This document shows, piece after piece, positions 1-11,845 of a DNA stretch of 64,000 nucleotides. How positions within the stretch are numbered: the stretch's first letter is position 1; each line of letters begins with the position of its first letter. Made by a program: the position numbers and the translations under genes. Source of the stretch: Macropodus opercularis (lineage: Eukaryota > Chordata > Actinopteri > Anabantiformes > Osphronemidae). Below the pieces are notes generated by a model. It searched no databases and had not been told where the DNA came from. It was given only the letters and a program-made list of their open reading frames with translations. Where the stretch lies: NCBI GenBank assembly GCA_030770545.1, contig CM061098.1, positions 13,003,001 to 13,067,000 on the forward strand, read 5' to 3'.

Positions 1-2004
1 CTCCTCACCTGCACCTGAATGAAACATCAAATTCTTGGAAATAATTTCTTGGATCAAGTTCAGATGGTTATATTTCCTGATCCAAGGCCAAAAGTAAACC
101 TCCCTGCAGTGGCGGCGAGGTCCGTGTTTACCAAACAGTTCATTTTATTTAGGAGTTCTGTGTGATAAAGACTGGTGTGTGTGCAAAAACAACGTTATCG
201 CAAAGCCTGAGCTCACACTGCACGTCCCATCCTGTCACTGAGCTGTGACTGGAAAAACTGGAGGCGCATGACAATAAGCGTAAATAATAATGAATTAGGA
301 ATGACAACGAAATAGTAAACAAGAATGTGAATCTGTGGTGAAGAATCACATGGTTGTGGTGCATTTGTCTTGAATACAGTTGACGCTCGTTTTCTTCCGC
401 CCACAGGCAGTATAACTCTCTGCTTCTTCCACATCTGGGCTGATTGTGGTGAGCCCACAGAAAATCTCGCTGGCTGTGAGTCAACAGTGGAGGGTAACCA
501 CCAGAATCAGGCCACATGTGAGTGCATATCAACCCAGGCACCAAATGTAGAGTAGTAAGTAAGTCAACTTTACCTCAGCACGTGGATGTTTATGGTTTCA
601 AAACCTATAAACATCAGCCAGATGTGTGCATGTAATAGCTGGCTACAGGTTTTCCCTGATCTGTTCCATTGTGGTGGGAGGATGTCCCAAACACTTCCTC
701 AGTTTGTGCTCTTTCCAAAAAGAGCTTCACTATGTACTAATAGAAACGTCTCTGATCATATTATTTACTGTTGATTCTTTCTGAGCAGCCGTGTGTACCT
801 TGAGTCATGATGTCATTTCCTGAGAAGTGTTCGTTTGCTCCCCCAAGGCTGTAGGGAGGCTCCCTCCAGAGAGCGTCCAGCTCGGCAGGAGAGATGTCTG
901 CAAAAACGGAGGCGCATCAGTAACGGATCTGAGCATGAAACGTTCGCTCTGGTCGCGTCTCAGCTCATAATCCAACATGTTTTTAGACATCCAGGCGGTT
1001 TGAGGAAATTTGCTTTCTCGCAACACGTACGTTGGAGGGGTAGGGGGTAGGGATGTAGCAGTCTGTAGTGGTTTAATTTACGTTGCTAGGTTTGGTTAGT
1101 GTGAGGTGTTATCGGATTGTGGGGATACAGCAATATCACACGCACTCAGGCCTGGCACAGCAGACACACAGCTCAGACCGTTGCCCTGCTCCCGACTCCT
1201 GCGAGCACAAGCAACATGTTTCCAGACACCACAAAACCAAAAAGATTTTAAAAATACATAAATAAAACACAACACATTTTCTAACATGCGTTGTCAGTGC
1301 TAAAAACCCACAGCAGAGAATTATTTTTATGCATTCACAGCAAGACAATGAGGCAACACAACTTAGCAACACAATGCATCATGACATTAGGCTGATGAGG
1401 ACAACTGCCTATTCTTTCCATCCTACTACACAGAGCACAGTTAGCACCAGTGGGACTGTTTGGGTCACAAACAGCGTCATGCTTCTAACGCACAGGAACA
1501 CACCATGCCCTCTTTACCTTCTTGGCTAAGCGTGTTGCCCATGTTACACCTACTGTCCTGTCTATCTCAATGTAGCTGTCTGTGTCATGGTGGCACCGTG
1601 GTACCACAGAACACGGGCTGGGACCAACCTGTGAAGGACGAGAGGCAGACTTTGATGAGTGGTCCACAACAAGAGGAGTTGAGCAGCGGTCTGCAGCAAC
1701 AAGACACCATCTGGCCCACGAGCCGGCAGCTCCCAGAGATCAATGCCATCCCATCAGTGCCCCTCAGCTCCTGTAACAGCGACTCACTCTCTTCCTCTCG
1801 GCTGGACGGCCCTCGTTTCCCTTCCCTATCCTGTCCTGCTCACCGGCTAGTGTTTACTTGGCGTATTTCTCCTTCTTTTCTGTAATCCCTCTGTCTCTTA
1901 CTGTCTGCATCTCCCTCCTCCCACCGGCGTCTCTCTCTTTCTCTCCAGTAGCTGCCCAGTCGGTCGGTGAATGCACAAAGCACTCTCTGCAATTGGCATG
2001 ACTG

Positions 2005-2007
<3 letters not shown>

Positions 2008-2040
<33 letters not shown>
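2008..2040. repeat. GT microsatellite
   Basis: Perfect GT dinucleotide run followed by a short G run. Confidence 0.95.
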
Positions 2041-2042
<2 letters not shown>

Positions 2043-4343
2043 GGGTAAGAGGCAGGCCTGTGTGAGAGTTCCCCTGTGCGTTGTGTTATACGCATGAGTG
2101 TGGGTCAGTGGAAATATGAACAGAATGTGTGTTGCGAAGAAAGCGTGAGTGCTGCGAGTACGTATTGCTGAGCCGCTGTAAGGCAACGCCACACAGGCAG
2201 AAGGCTGCAAGGTCACAGGGGACGGGGGGAGGTGAGAGTTGCCTGGTGGCACAGATAAAGGATCGGTTCATTCCCATCACAAAGTTCAGCGTAATCGTTA
2301 GACCGGCAAGAAACAACACCCATGATAAGGACCAGAGCATCATCATTTATGGAAGAAGGTGGAAGGTGGGAGGGGCATGAAGTGGAAATCAAAAGAAATA
2401 CAACTCAGATCTGATTTATCACTGATGTGGCCACTGTCCGAATTATACGATCTACTGTAAATTCCTTCTTCCTTTATTTTGACACACAGTATTCTGCTTT
2501 TCTTTTTTTTTCTTGCTGTATAGGGAACAAATCTTTCACCACCTTGCACACAGCCATCGGTAATGAAGTTCGCGCTCTTATTTTGCTTGGGAAAAAGTCG
2601 ACGAGCCAGTTTATAAACAAAGAAGGCCTTATTTTATTTGGCTGGGATGATGTTAGACCAAATGTTTCCGTTTAATTGAAACGCTCTGGATTAAGTGAGG
2701 GTTGAGTGTTGATCCATGGTGCACAAAGAAGGATAGCAATAGCCATTTAATGTTACATTCCCCATAATGCAACTTCATAGAATATGTCACAACCTGCATG
2801 TGTAATGAAAGACCACATCATTGCAGCATCTGATTATTGCAAACACTGTCACGATGAAACAAGAGGACTTGCTGGAGGGGCTTCCTCACACCCGTGGATT
2901 CCCCTGCTTCAGTGTAACGGATTCTATCTAATACAATAAGCGTAGTTGCTATGTCACATGCTCGCCCACCGCCAGCAACACAAGAGGCAGCGTTGTCTCC
3001 GTTAGCAACCAGAGTCTCAGTGTCCTCTTCACATGACACCTATGGAGCTACTGAAGCTGCAGTTTTGTTTTGTTTGCACCAGAGCAGTACGATTGGCCAC
3101 ACGGATGTTTAAGCCACAAACACGGTGATGACAGCTTCCAGGGAACACGTACTTACAGCGAGATGACCCTGCGGTCAACACGGGGTTGTGAAGCCACAGC
3201 GAAAGCCAGGGACTGCAATTGTGACGCTCGACAGTCCATGACAATAACACGCAACTGTAATGTGAAGCGTATGGCGTCAGCAGCCGTGGGTTTGAGGTGT
3301 TTTGTGTCTGTGTGAGCAGCAGGTTTGTACATTTCTAATGTGTGGTGCTAGAGCACGAGCAGAGTAACACGAGCCAGGGGTCTGAAGCTCTAAGTTTAGA
3401 CTAACCCTTGCTAAGTCTGAGTGTCTAGAGCTCCCTGCAGGGAGATTCCCACACTGTTGACAAAGACTGTGGAGCTGTAATCATAAGCTTATTGTAGTTT
3501 TATTTCTATATCCTTGCATAAGACAGCGAAGTAGAAAGCATTTGATAGTCGGCGTATGTCACTTCTGTGCTCTTTAGGAAGTACTTACACACATTACTAA
3601 GCCACTGGTGAATATAATAAGGAACTGCAATCACTACACGGCACTCACTGCCCATTTGAAGCTTTATTGCCCATGTCCCAACCTGCTGAGTGGCAGCAGC
3701 TTCATGACTACGTGACAAAGTGCAAAGTACAGAGAAGAAGAGTGTATGAAGCAGTTCGAGGTAAAGGATTAACAGCAGGAGAAAAACAACTCTTACCTCT
3801 GTGTTGCTGCCAGTTTTCTCCTCTCAATTCATTCCTCATGTGCGTGGAAGAGTGTGCGTCTGTGTACGAGTGGGTGTGCGCGCCTATGTTTCACTATTCA
3901 GCTGGCGAAGCGCATCCAGCGACAGCAGCCAATCGCGCCGTCATCCTCCCCCAAAACAGCAGAAGAGAAAGCAGAATAGAAAGAGAAAATGACTGAGTGA
4001 GTGTGAGTGTTTGAGTGTGTGGCAGACAAGCAATCCCAGACGACATGGGACTGCCTGGGGAAGTTTTTTTTTTTTCTTTTTTGCTCTAAACCCCTCCCAT
4101 TCTTTGGGACAAGGGTACAGCCTACTTTTTTAGTCTCACTTCTTCTCACTCTTCCTCTTTCTTTAAAATCTGCAAACACACGTGCACGTACAATGAAAGC
4201 GAAGCAGATAAAAGATTGAATTCACGCGTCGCATGTGATACTGTTCCCCTCAAGACCAGCAAAGCAGAATTAAGCGTAAACAATCTAGTTCCTCGTGCCA
4301 CAACACCAGTTCCACCCGTTTGCTGTGACGCATAAATGCTCCA

Positions 4344-4370
4344 ACACACACACACACACACACACACACA
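4344..4370. repeat. CA microsatellite
   Basis: Perfect CA dinucleotide run. Confidence 0.95.
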
Positions 4371-5604
4371 ATCACACAGTCATTGAGTCCAGACCTGTGT
4401 GATCGCCTAATTCCAGAGGTTTGGGTTTCCAACAGTCCTGTTCATCCAGTCGCTCACACCCACATTCCACATCTACTGAGCTGCTGAGAAATGCGAAGTA
4501 TTTACCCACGTGTGCTGCCTGACAGTGCAAAAAAAACAAAAAAAACAACGTGACCTCGCGTTATCTTTGACACCATTTCACTTTCTGGGTTATGTACATC
4601 CCTATCTTTGCTCGGGAGATAAAAATCCCCAAGCCCCAAGGTGCTTTTTTTTCTGTCGTGCCTTCTTAGTTAAATATAAACCCTGGAACTGATCGCGTAC
4701 CCGCAGCCCCCAGTGCACCGTGACAAAGTCACCCTGAACACAGAAATGTAGTAGCATGTGATCGTTCAACTGGCTACGCAAGGCTGCAGGACACAGGCCG
4801 TTTAAAATGAGAAAAAGAAGGGCATGCGGGTGTAGAGCGGCAGATGGCGAGTACCCACGAGTAGGTGGAGACACGGTATAGTGGACGGTAGATTGTATCG
4901 TATGCGTGTGGACTTCCCCCCCCCCTGGCTACGTGGCTGGAAAACGAGAGTTAGTGAAGAATGCAGCGCACTGCTGATCGGTGCAACTGATAGAGGACAC
5001 ATGGTCTGAGTGTGGTTGACCACCACAAAAGGCCCATTACTTCCACCCGCAGAACAGCGAGTTGATGATTAGATGTGTCTCCATCCTCGGTGGCGTTGTT
5101 TTCGCCTGATGGAAGTGTTTCCAATCCGAAGAAGGCCGTGTTTGCCGCCAGGGTCAAGCGAGCGCTGGCGCCTCTGTAGACGGTGACAGGGCTGCGTTGA
5201 CCCGCTGCCTCCGGTGCACAGGAAGGCCAGCTTCCTGTTTTCCTGCCCCGTCAGTTTGGAGGACAAAGGCGCGATGCGGGACTGGCACAGGAGCGTGATC
5301 AGCACAGAGCAGACGCGGGTCCGCAGGGCAGCCACACGCACTGACAAAGAGTTATTCAGTCAATCATTACCCATGCAGACAGAATCTATACCGACCAAGT
5401 GTGTTATATTTTTTATCTATTAGACCTATTTGGTGATTTATTTAAAAATCTTGTTAAATTTAGTAACAATGGCTCAAGGGGCCACTGATATTGTATTGTT
5501 TTATATTAAACTTCTGAACGCAGAGTGTAGGAGTAGAGAAGTTTCAAACTTAGCGAGAACATCTTGTACAACTGCGAAGCAGGACTGCGCTGTGGAGCAG
5601 AGCT

Positions 5605-5626
5605 AGAGAGAGAGAGAGAGAGAGAG
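5605..5626. repeat. GA microsatellite
   Basis: Perfect GA dinucleotide run upstream of ablim3. Confidence 0.95.
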
Positions 5627-6825
5627 TAAGGCGCCGCTCACATCCCGCCATTGTCCAGCTTCCTCCAGGCTTCAGAACCAGAGCTTCCTCAGGACACGGG
5701 TTGGTTCAGTGAAAACAGCCGACGCAGGGTTTAATAAAACAGGACGCACATCGAGTGTCTGCTTTAATAAGTGAAACTAAATCATTGTCATCTGTTTTTA
5801 ATTCTCATGTCGCGTATTTTCTCTATATTATTTTGGTTTTCCAGCATCCGATGGAGATCTTTCAAGCTGATCCCACTGAAGCCACTGGACGCAAACACTA
5901 GTGAACCATGACAGTTCTGCTATAAACCAAACCAAGGCAACATGTTACTTAACTTGACAGGTCGCTCTGGCCAGTTAGTTAGTGAGCAGCCTATTTCTGT
6001 CAGCGGTTACACAATTAATCTGACCTTAACAACAGCGTCACCAGGACTAATCCAATTAACTCATTTGCTTACGTCGGTTTTCCAGAAGAGGGCGGTGTCA
6101 TAACAGTTTTTCGCAACAAGCCCAACCCAGCGCCTCGAAAACGCCAACAAGTTGATTCATCAAGGGTCCGCACACTTTCAAATCAATCCGATTCAGCTTT
6201 TCTTGCAGTTATCTTGCAATAAACATAAAATGTCTCGGGGTTTTTTTCTGGCTAGTGTCACATTCAGATTTTTTTTAAATGAACGAATCTCTCATCTCGT
6301 CCCTCGCTTCATGTGAAAAAAAAAACACGATTTATGAGTCAGTTAAATGCCTCTGGAATATTTCGCACTTCATGCAGTGTCATGTGAGCTTTACTGTCCC
6401 TCAAGCGCTCACGTCAACCCGGAGTGACGTCGCCTAACCCAGGATAAATGTGAAAGCCGTCAAGTTACCCACCCGCAGGCAGATACATGTAGGAAATAGG
6501 GCAGCTTTCACAATAAAATCCCAGCAACACACGCATTTCAAACCAAGTTGACAGAGAAGACAAGAGCCACTAGATTTAAGTAGAAGTAGTAAATGTGTGC
6601 AAAAGCCGCTCTGAACTAATTTGTCTACTGTATAGTGGATTTATTAAATCAAATTTATATTGTGTAAGTATGGAATCGTAATGTTGAACTGTTCACTGGA
6701 AATATTCTTGAATGTTGTAATTCAGTTATTGCGTTATGTGCGTTTAGATTGTAGCAGGGTGAGTTGTGTTTTCTGCGTACGTCGCAAACTTAGAGATGCC
6801 CTTTGTTTTATTTTGAAAGTGCCCG

Positions 6826-7273
6826 TCGGATGTCGGCAGCTGCGAGCGTGCGGACGCTTGTGCGAGAGGCGCGCGGTGACAGCGGCAGCACACGGTCAGG
6901 CAGAGCGCGGCGGAGCTTGGATCAGCCGAGAGCGAAAATGTGAAGGTGGAATCCGACCGAGCAGCATTTTATTAGAATTGACGAGTGTTTCACGGAGGAA
7001 ACAAAAAAAAAAAAAGAAAAGAAGGAAACACACGCCCGACGTTCGCTCTCAAAAACAGCAGGAGCCTTTCTTGGGATTTTATTATCGCTGGATATTTTTT
7101 TTCTCTTAAATTCATTTTCTGGCTGTGTCACAAACTGGGACGGATGGTGAGAAGCATCACTTGTCTTCCCCGGATCATTACGCAAATTGCAAGGAGCAGC
7201 AAAGTGCAGCGAGAAGATTTCCTCGTAATTTATGGGCTTGTTTTCGACGGAGCCGCTTTGTTTTAGATAAATC
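6826..7273 (+). promoter_or_regulatory. ablim3: ablim3 promoter / 5' leader region (GC-rich)
   Basis: The sequence changes from AT-rich to CpG-rich at about 6826-6960, then runs as a leader to the start codon at 7274. No TATA box is evident. This is the expected position of the first promoter because the first coding exon has only 13 coding nucleotides. The transcription start cannot be fixed from sequence. The leader contains an upstream ORF that ends 7 nt before the start codon. Confidence 0.6.
7144..7266 (+). other. Upstream ORF in the ablim3 leader (40 codons plus stop)
   Basis: An ATG at 7144 opens a frame that closes with TAG at 7264-7266, leaving 7 nt before the ablim3 ATG. If the leader includes this segment, the uORF could affect translation by reinitiation. 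The peptide has no recognisable domain, and in-frame upstream ATGs extend the frame to 6985. That the leader is transcribed here is inference from position. Confidence 0.4.
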
Positions 7274-7286
7274 ATGAGTTCCAGTG
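7274..7286 (+). CDS. ablim3: ablim3 coding exon 1 (start codon, MSSS)
   Basis: Thirteen coding nucleotides from the ATG to a strong GTAAGT donor, ending in phase 1. Joined to exon 2 the protein begins MSSSARHQGSTGG and runs straight into LIM1. Confidence 0.8.
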
Positions 7287-10200
7287 GTAAGTCCCATATT
7301 TGCGCGCTTTATCTCACCGCTTGAAGCGCAGGGGTAATACCCAAAGGTGTGAGGAGAGAAGGAGATGAGAGCACCAGAACAATAGTTGCTTTTCTCCAGG
7401 CAGCTGGAGAAGAATACATCAAATAAACGTTTTCATCCAACGTCCAAATCAAGATTTTATTCCTGTAATCTTATTTCAACTTACATAAAAATGATATTTT
7501 CCTATTCAGGACTGACATCTGTGGGAATAGCGTGTGGCAAACCCCTGTTATAGACTTGAAGCAGGCTAATAAAGGACAGCTAAGAATATCTGGAGGTCAA
7601 AGGAGCGTTTACCCAGAGTTCATTCACAGCGAAGTGGTTTTTTGAGAGTCTCCATCCACACAACAGCTGTTGCCCTAATGCCCGCGTCTCTCCTCCATCA
7701 CTTCTCTTTCCTCGTCCCAGTCGTACCGTTGACCTGTCCTGCCGACCACCCAGGTTTACAGCTGTTGTCTCTCCATTCAAGTTCCACCGCCTCTGTACCG
7801 TCGGGAACCCTTGACCCTTGGAGGTTGTGGCCCGACTGCTGTTGCGTTTATCTACGTGTGATGCAGGGCACGACAAACACGTCTAGGAGACAGCAAACCC
7901 CCCCCGGGTGCCCGCCATGATGCTAAGCTGACCTTGCATCAGCTGACCCTGACCCCGATCCGCTCGCAGCTGAATCAGGACTTTCCCTGTAGGGCTGGCT
8001 CATCAGCTGTGTGTGCATGTGTGCCCTCGTAGAGACGCCTTTGTGTCGTTGTGTTTACGAGCGGCTGCTGGTTGCTGGGATCTCTGCGCTTGGACACGTT
8101 AGGTAGATTCCTTCCGTGGCCCCCTGCACTTGCAGCTGTCAATGAGGTTAGTTGGAGTTGATGTGCGCCAGGTGCTCTGGGACCTGATGGTGTCAGTCGC
8201 TTCCTGTCCTCCCTCTCGCGTCCGTGTGTCGACAGGAGTGAACCTCGTATCCCTGCATCATTCATAATCTAGCCTGTCATTGCGTGGCACTACATTATTC
8301 ATCCAGTGTTCTTAACCCTCTGGGTCGGAGGCTTGTCTGACTGCCAATTCCTGTTCCGTGCAAGCCGAGAAAAATGTATAGAAGACTTTTGTAATGCTCC
8401 CCACTCAGTTGGGGTTTGGGGGAGCGTGTGCCGTGTGCAGCATGTGGAAAGCTGTCTGGGGCACTGGTGATTTAAAAAGCACGCGCTCAAACGGGGGCCG
8501 TGCAAACGTCAACGACATGTCAACAACACGTCAAGGTGTGGCTTTATGCTAGCGTGTGACCCTGTGTCAGCACTTTGCCGTGACTGTTCTGTCAAAGCAG
8601 GCAGATGCTCGCGTGACGTGCGCCTGTGCTCTGGCCTCCGGGATAAACACCCCAGCAGAGGGAGGTGGATGGTTCCCGTACGTGAGGGGGCCTGCGCTGG
8701 GCATGATGGCCTCGAGGCCGTCGACACACTGTCCTTCGTCTTCCGGGCCTTCTGGGGCTCGTGGTCACTAGGGTCAGGGCTTTCAGTGGATCAGGTTGGT
8801 TTAACGTACTTACAGTCCATACCAAACGGACCACACCCTGAGAAGTACTGACCTGTACTTCTCTGAACAGACCTTCTCGCGATCCAGTCCATTTTCGAGA
8901 CACAGTGTTCGTACAGTATTGTGTGTTTCAGGCGTAAGGGTAAAACACATGTTGATCAATATACTGATCATTGAGCTCGGGGGCCGGAGGGGATCTGCAG
9001 AGCCATACATCACAGGCCGCTGTGACAACTCGCTGCCGCTCTCTCCCTCCAGGGTTCTCGAGAACCGTGACAGCGTTTAGCGCAGCACGTTGGGACTGTA
9101 AATGTTCTTATTCCCATTTTGCTTCTCTGGGCTTTTAGAAGACTCATACAGTCTAAAAAGTGGGACATATACAGTATTATCATTGCCTAATTGTGGACGT
9201 CAGCAGTGGCTGCAGTCTTAAGTAGAGAGTTGTCAGCGTCTTTGGTGTCACGTGTCGTGTTTGTCTCGGTTTTTCCTAATGGCTCGCTATGGTTCAAAGA
9301 CTCTTAAGTGAACATTTCAACTTTATAAAGGTCACAGACTATGTTAAATTGTACTGATGGAAATGCTCCTCTGGGAAGAACTGTTAATGAAATGGAAGCC
9401 TGACAGTTTGTCAGCCGGTGGACTAATATGCTGAAAATAAATAACTTCACCTATAATCACGTGATGGAGTTGCTGAGGAATTTACTGTGCAGGCTCTGTT
9501 ATGTTTTCCCTGTTTTATTCGAGGAATCAGCAGGAAGGATAATTGGTGGAGAGGGATCACACTGTATGTAGTTGTTGCTCTTCTGCCTCTGCTCAGCTGG
9601 CGAACAGTCCAAACCAGAGCCAAACACCATTTATCACTCCTGTTGCCAGACGCCTTAGTTGGGTAACAAAGAGAACAAAGCCGGGATGCAAAGATGCACA
9701 GATGCTGAAACACACATGAATATTCATGCACAGCCGTATGTAACCGGCTGGGTATGTATTTACAGTGTAGATTTCTTGGTGAATAATTGAGGAGAGTATA
9801 TGTGGAAATACACGTTGCGGAGTCATAAGCATTTTAAATATTGAGATGGGTGAAATAAATAGAAGAGCCACTGGGCTCAGAGCAGCTTCGTAATGGCCAT
9901 ATTGACCACGTGTCTTCCAGGTTGCTTGACTTGTGGTGGAGCGATCATTCTCACGCTCTGAGTAGCATTATGACCTGCTGGACAGCATCACAGCTCTGAT
10001 GTATGTTTATACCCAAGGTCCTGAAAGATAACGAGGGAGGACATGGGAGAAGGTAAGGGACAAGGACAAGGTTCAACCATGTCTTCAATGTTGTCTCTGG
10101 ACACACTGTAACGTTTACTTTACATTTTAAATCCATATAGTCTTTCTTTTAATTTTTTTTCATTCTTCGCTCTCCTCTTCCCACCTTTCACTCATCACCA

Positions 10201-11812
10201 TCAATTTCCCAACATCCCTTGTGAATTTCCCCAGCATGTTCTTCCCCGGAGCTGTCAGGTCAGGGGCAGAAATAGCAGCAGCCTCCCTGTCCCCCAGGGA
10301 CGCTGTCAGCCTCCCTGACCCCGTCCCTGTTCTTATCACCTGGCTACCAGAGGCACTATTCTCCCAGGGCCCCTCTCCACTGATCTGGAGTCAGTGGATT
10401 ACACCTGTAGTCTGGTGGCTAACATTAGAAAAATGACTCAACAGCACAGCACGGGTGAAGCGAGAGCGTCGCTCGAGAGCTCTGTAATGGGTTTAGACAG
10501 GGAGGGCTTGGGCGCGTTGAATGAGAACGAACCCGGTGACACAATTAGATACTGTAGTTACGTAAAGCTTTAGCTCCTGAGCTGATTGTGTACCTGGATG
10601 CTATCATGCACATTCAACAAGTACGATAAGACCTTGTTCAGATTTTACAGACTCAAAGGCTTGTTTTGTGCACCACCATTGCTTTGAACGTTACACGAGG
10701 TAAAAACCTTTAATTTTTTATGTTTATTAGTGCTTTTATAAAAATTTTTACATCTGCCTGGTTGGATTCTGAAAACAAAGCTTCTTAGAACGTGCCAGAG
10801 GTTTGTTGTGGCCCAGTGACAGGAGGTCAGCATTGTAAATAAACGTTTCCAGCAGGCGTTGCCACAAGATTTTATGTGTTATGTGTTCATTTTTATTCAC
10901 TCTTTATTTGGTTTCATGATAAAACAAAAACAAACAAAAAAAACGCTTGATGGCATTACACGCACTATAAGGAAGTTTCATTACATTAACTAGTGGCTGG
11001 ACACTTATCGGTCTGGTATGTGGCGCTGCCAGCATTGTGGGGGCCAAACAATGAACTAACAGATCCTTGGGTGTGGGAAACTGAGAGTGGGAATTAATCA
11101 TGTTCGCATATTTCCAATGCCCACAGGTCAGGCAAGTAAACCGCTACAGTCATGGCTAATTTTTATTTTTTTCTTGTCAGCGCACACGTGGCCTATGCGT
11201 GTCCTGTCATAAAGCCCGGCATGCAAAGGGCGCTCGGAATACGAGCCGTGTAAGGCTTTTTAAGTGCCGCGAGTCATTCGGGATTCAGCCGAATGGACTC
11301 AGCAGCTCTGTCACGGCAGCCCATACGCTGGTGCAGCTCTGGCTGAAGCAGAAAAGACCTTCCATCAGCTATTCAGGTAGACAAGCGAGGCCAGCTGGTT
11401 ATCCCGCCATCATGCCCCTTTCCATCGGGTGCGGGGCCACTCAGATGCTCCTTAAGGAAGAGGGAGCGGAGTAAAAGACTGAGGCCAGCTGTTCTGGCAC
11501 AGATTCAGGACTGGGAAGCTGGAGTTTGCCTCTGATGTGTATGCAGGGGAATCTGTTCATGGCCTAGAGGAGAACAGACCATTAAAGAGCCTCTAATCAC
11601 CTAAAAGGTTTTAGATTAATTTGTGTCCTCACTCGTCTTAGATTAAATTAATCTATACATTGTCCTTTTTCGCTTGTGACAGCGTTTACTCCGCTGCTGT
11701 TAAAGCTCTATGTAAGAACGGTCTGAACTAGCTGTTGGGCTCACAGGAGTCTGGCGTGTAAGCTAATACGCGAGGTAAGAGGATCCATCCACTTTCCAAC
11801 CTGACGCAGCAG

Positions 11813-11845
<33 letters not shown>

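Larger units (their letters stand above)
1..6825. other. Upstream intergenic sequence without a supported gene
   Basis: No open frame here resembles a known protein and none is flanked by convincing splice sites. It holds a GT repeat, a CA repeat, a GA repeat and poly-A/T tracts. A CRE-like TGACGTCG at 6425-6432 lies about 850 bp before the ablim3 start. Confidence 0.6.

Noticed and set aside
1460..1885. Plus-strand 141-codon open frame
   Set aside because: Low-complexity Ser/Gln/Leu content, no similarity I recognise and no gene context; long frames of this size occur by chance in 64 kb.
5069..5347. Minus-strand open frame of 92 codons in the upstream region
   Set aside because: Composition is GC-rich and looks mildly coding, but there is no recognisable domain, no convincing splice sites and no supporting neighbour exons.
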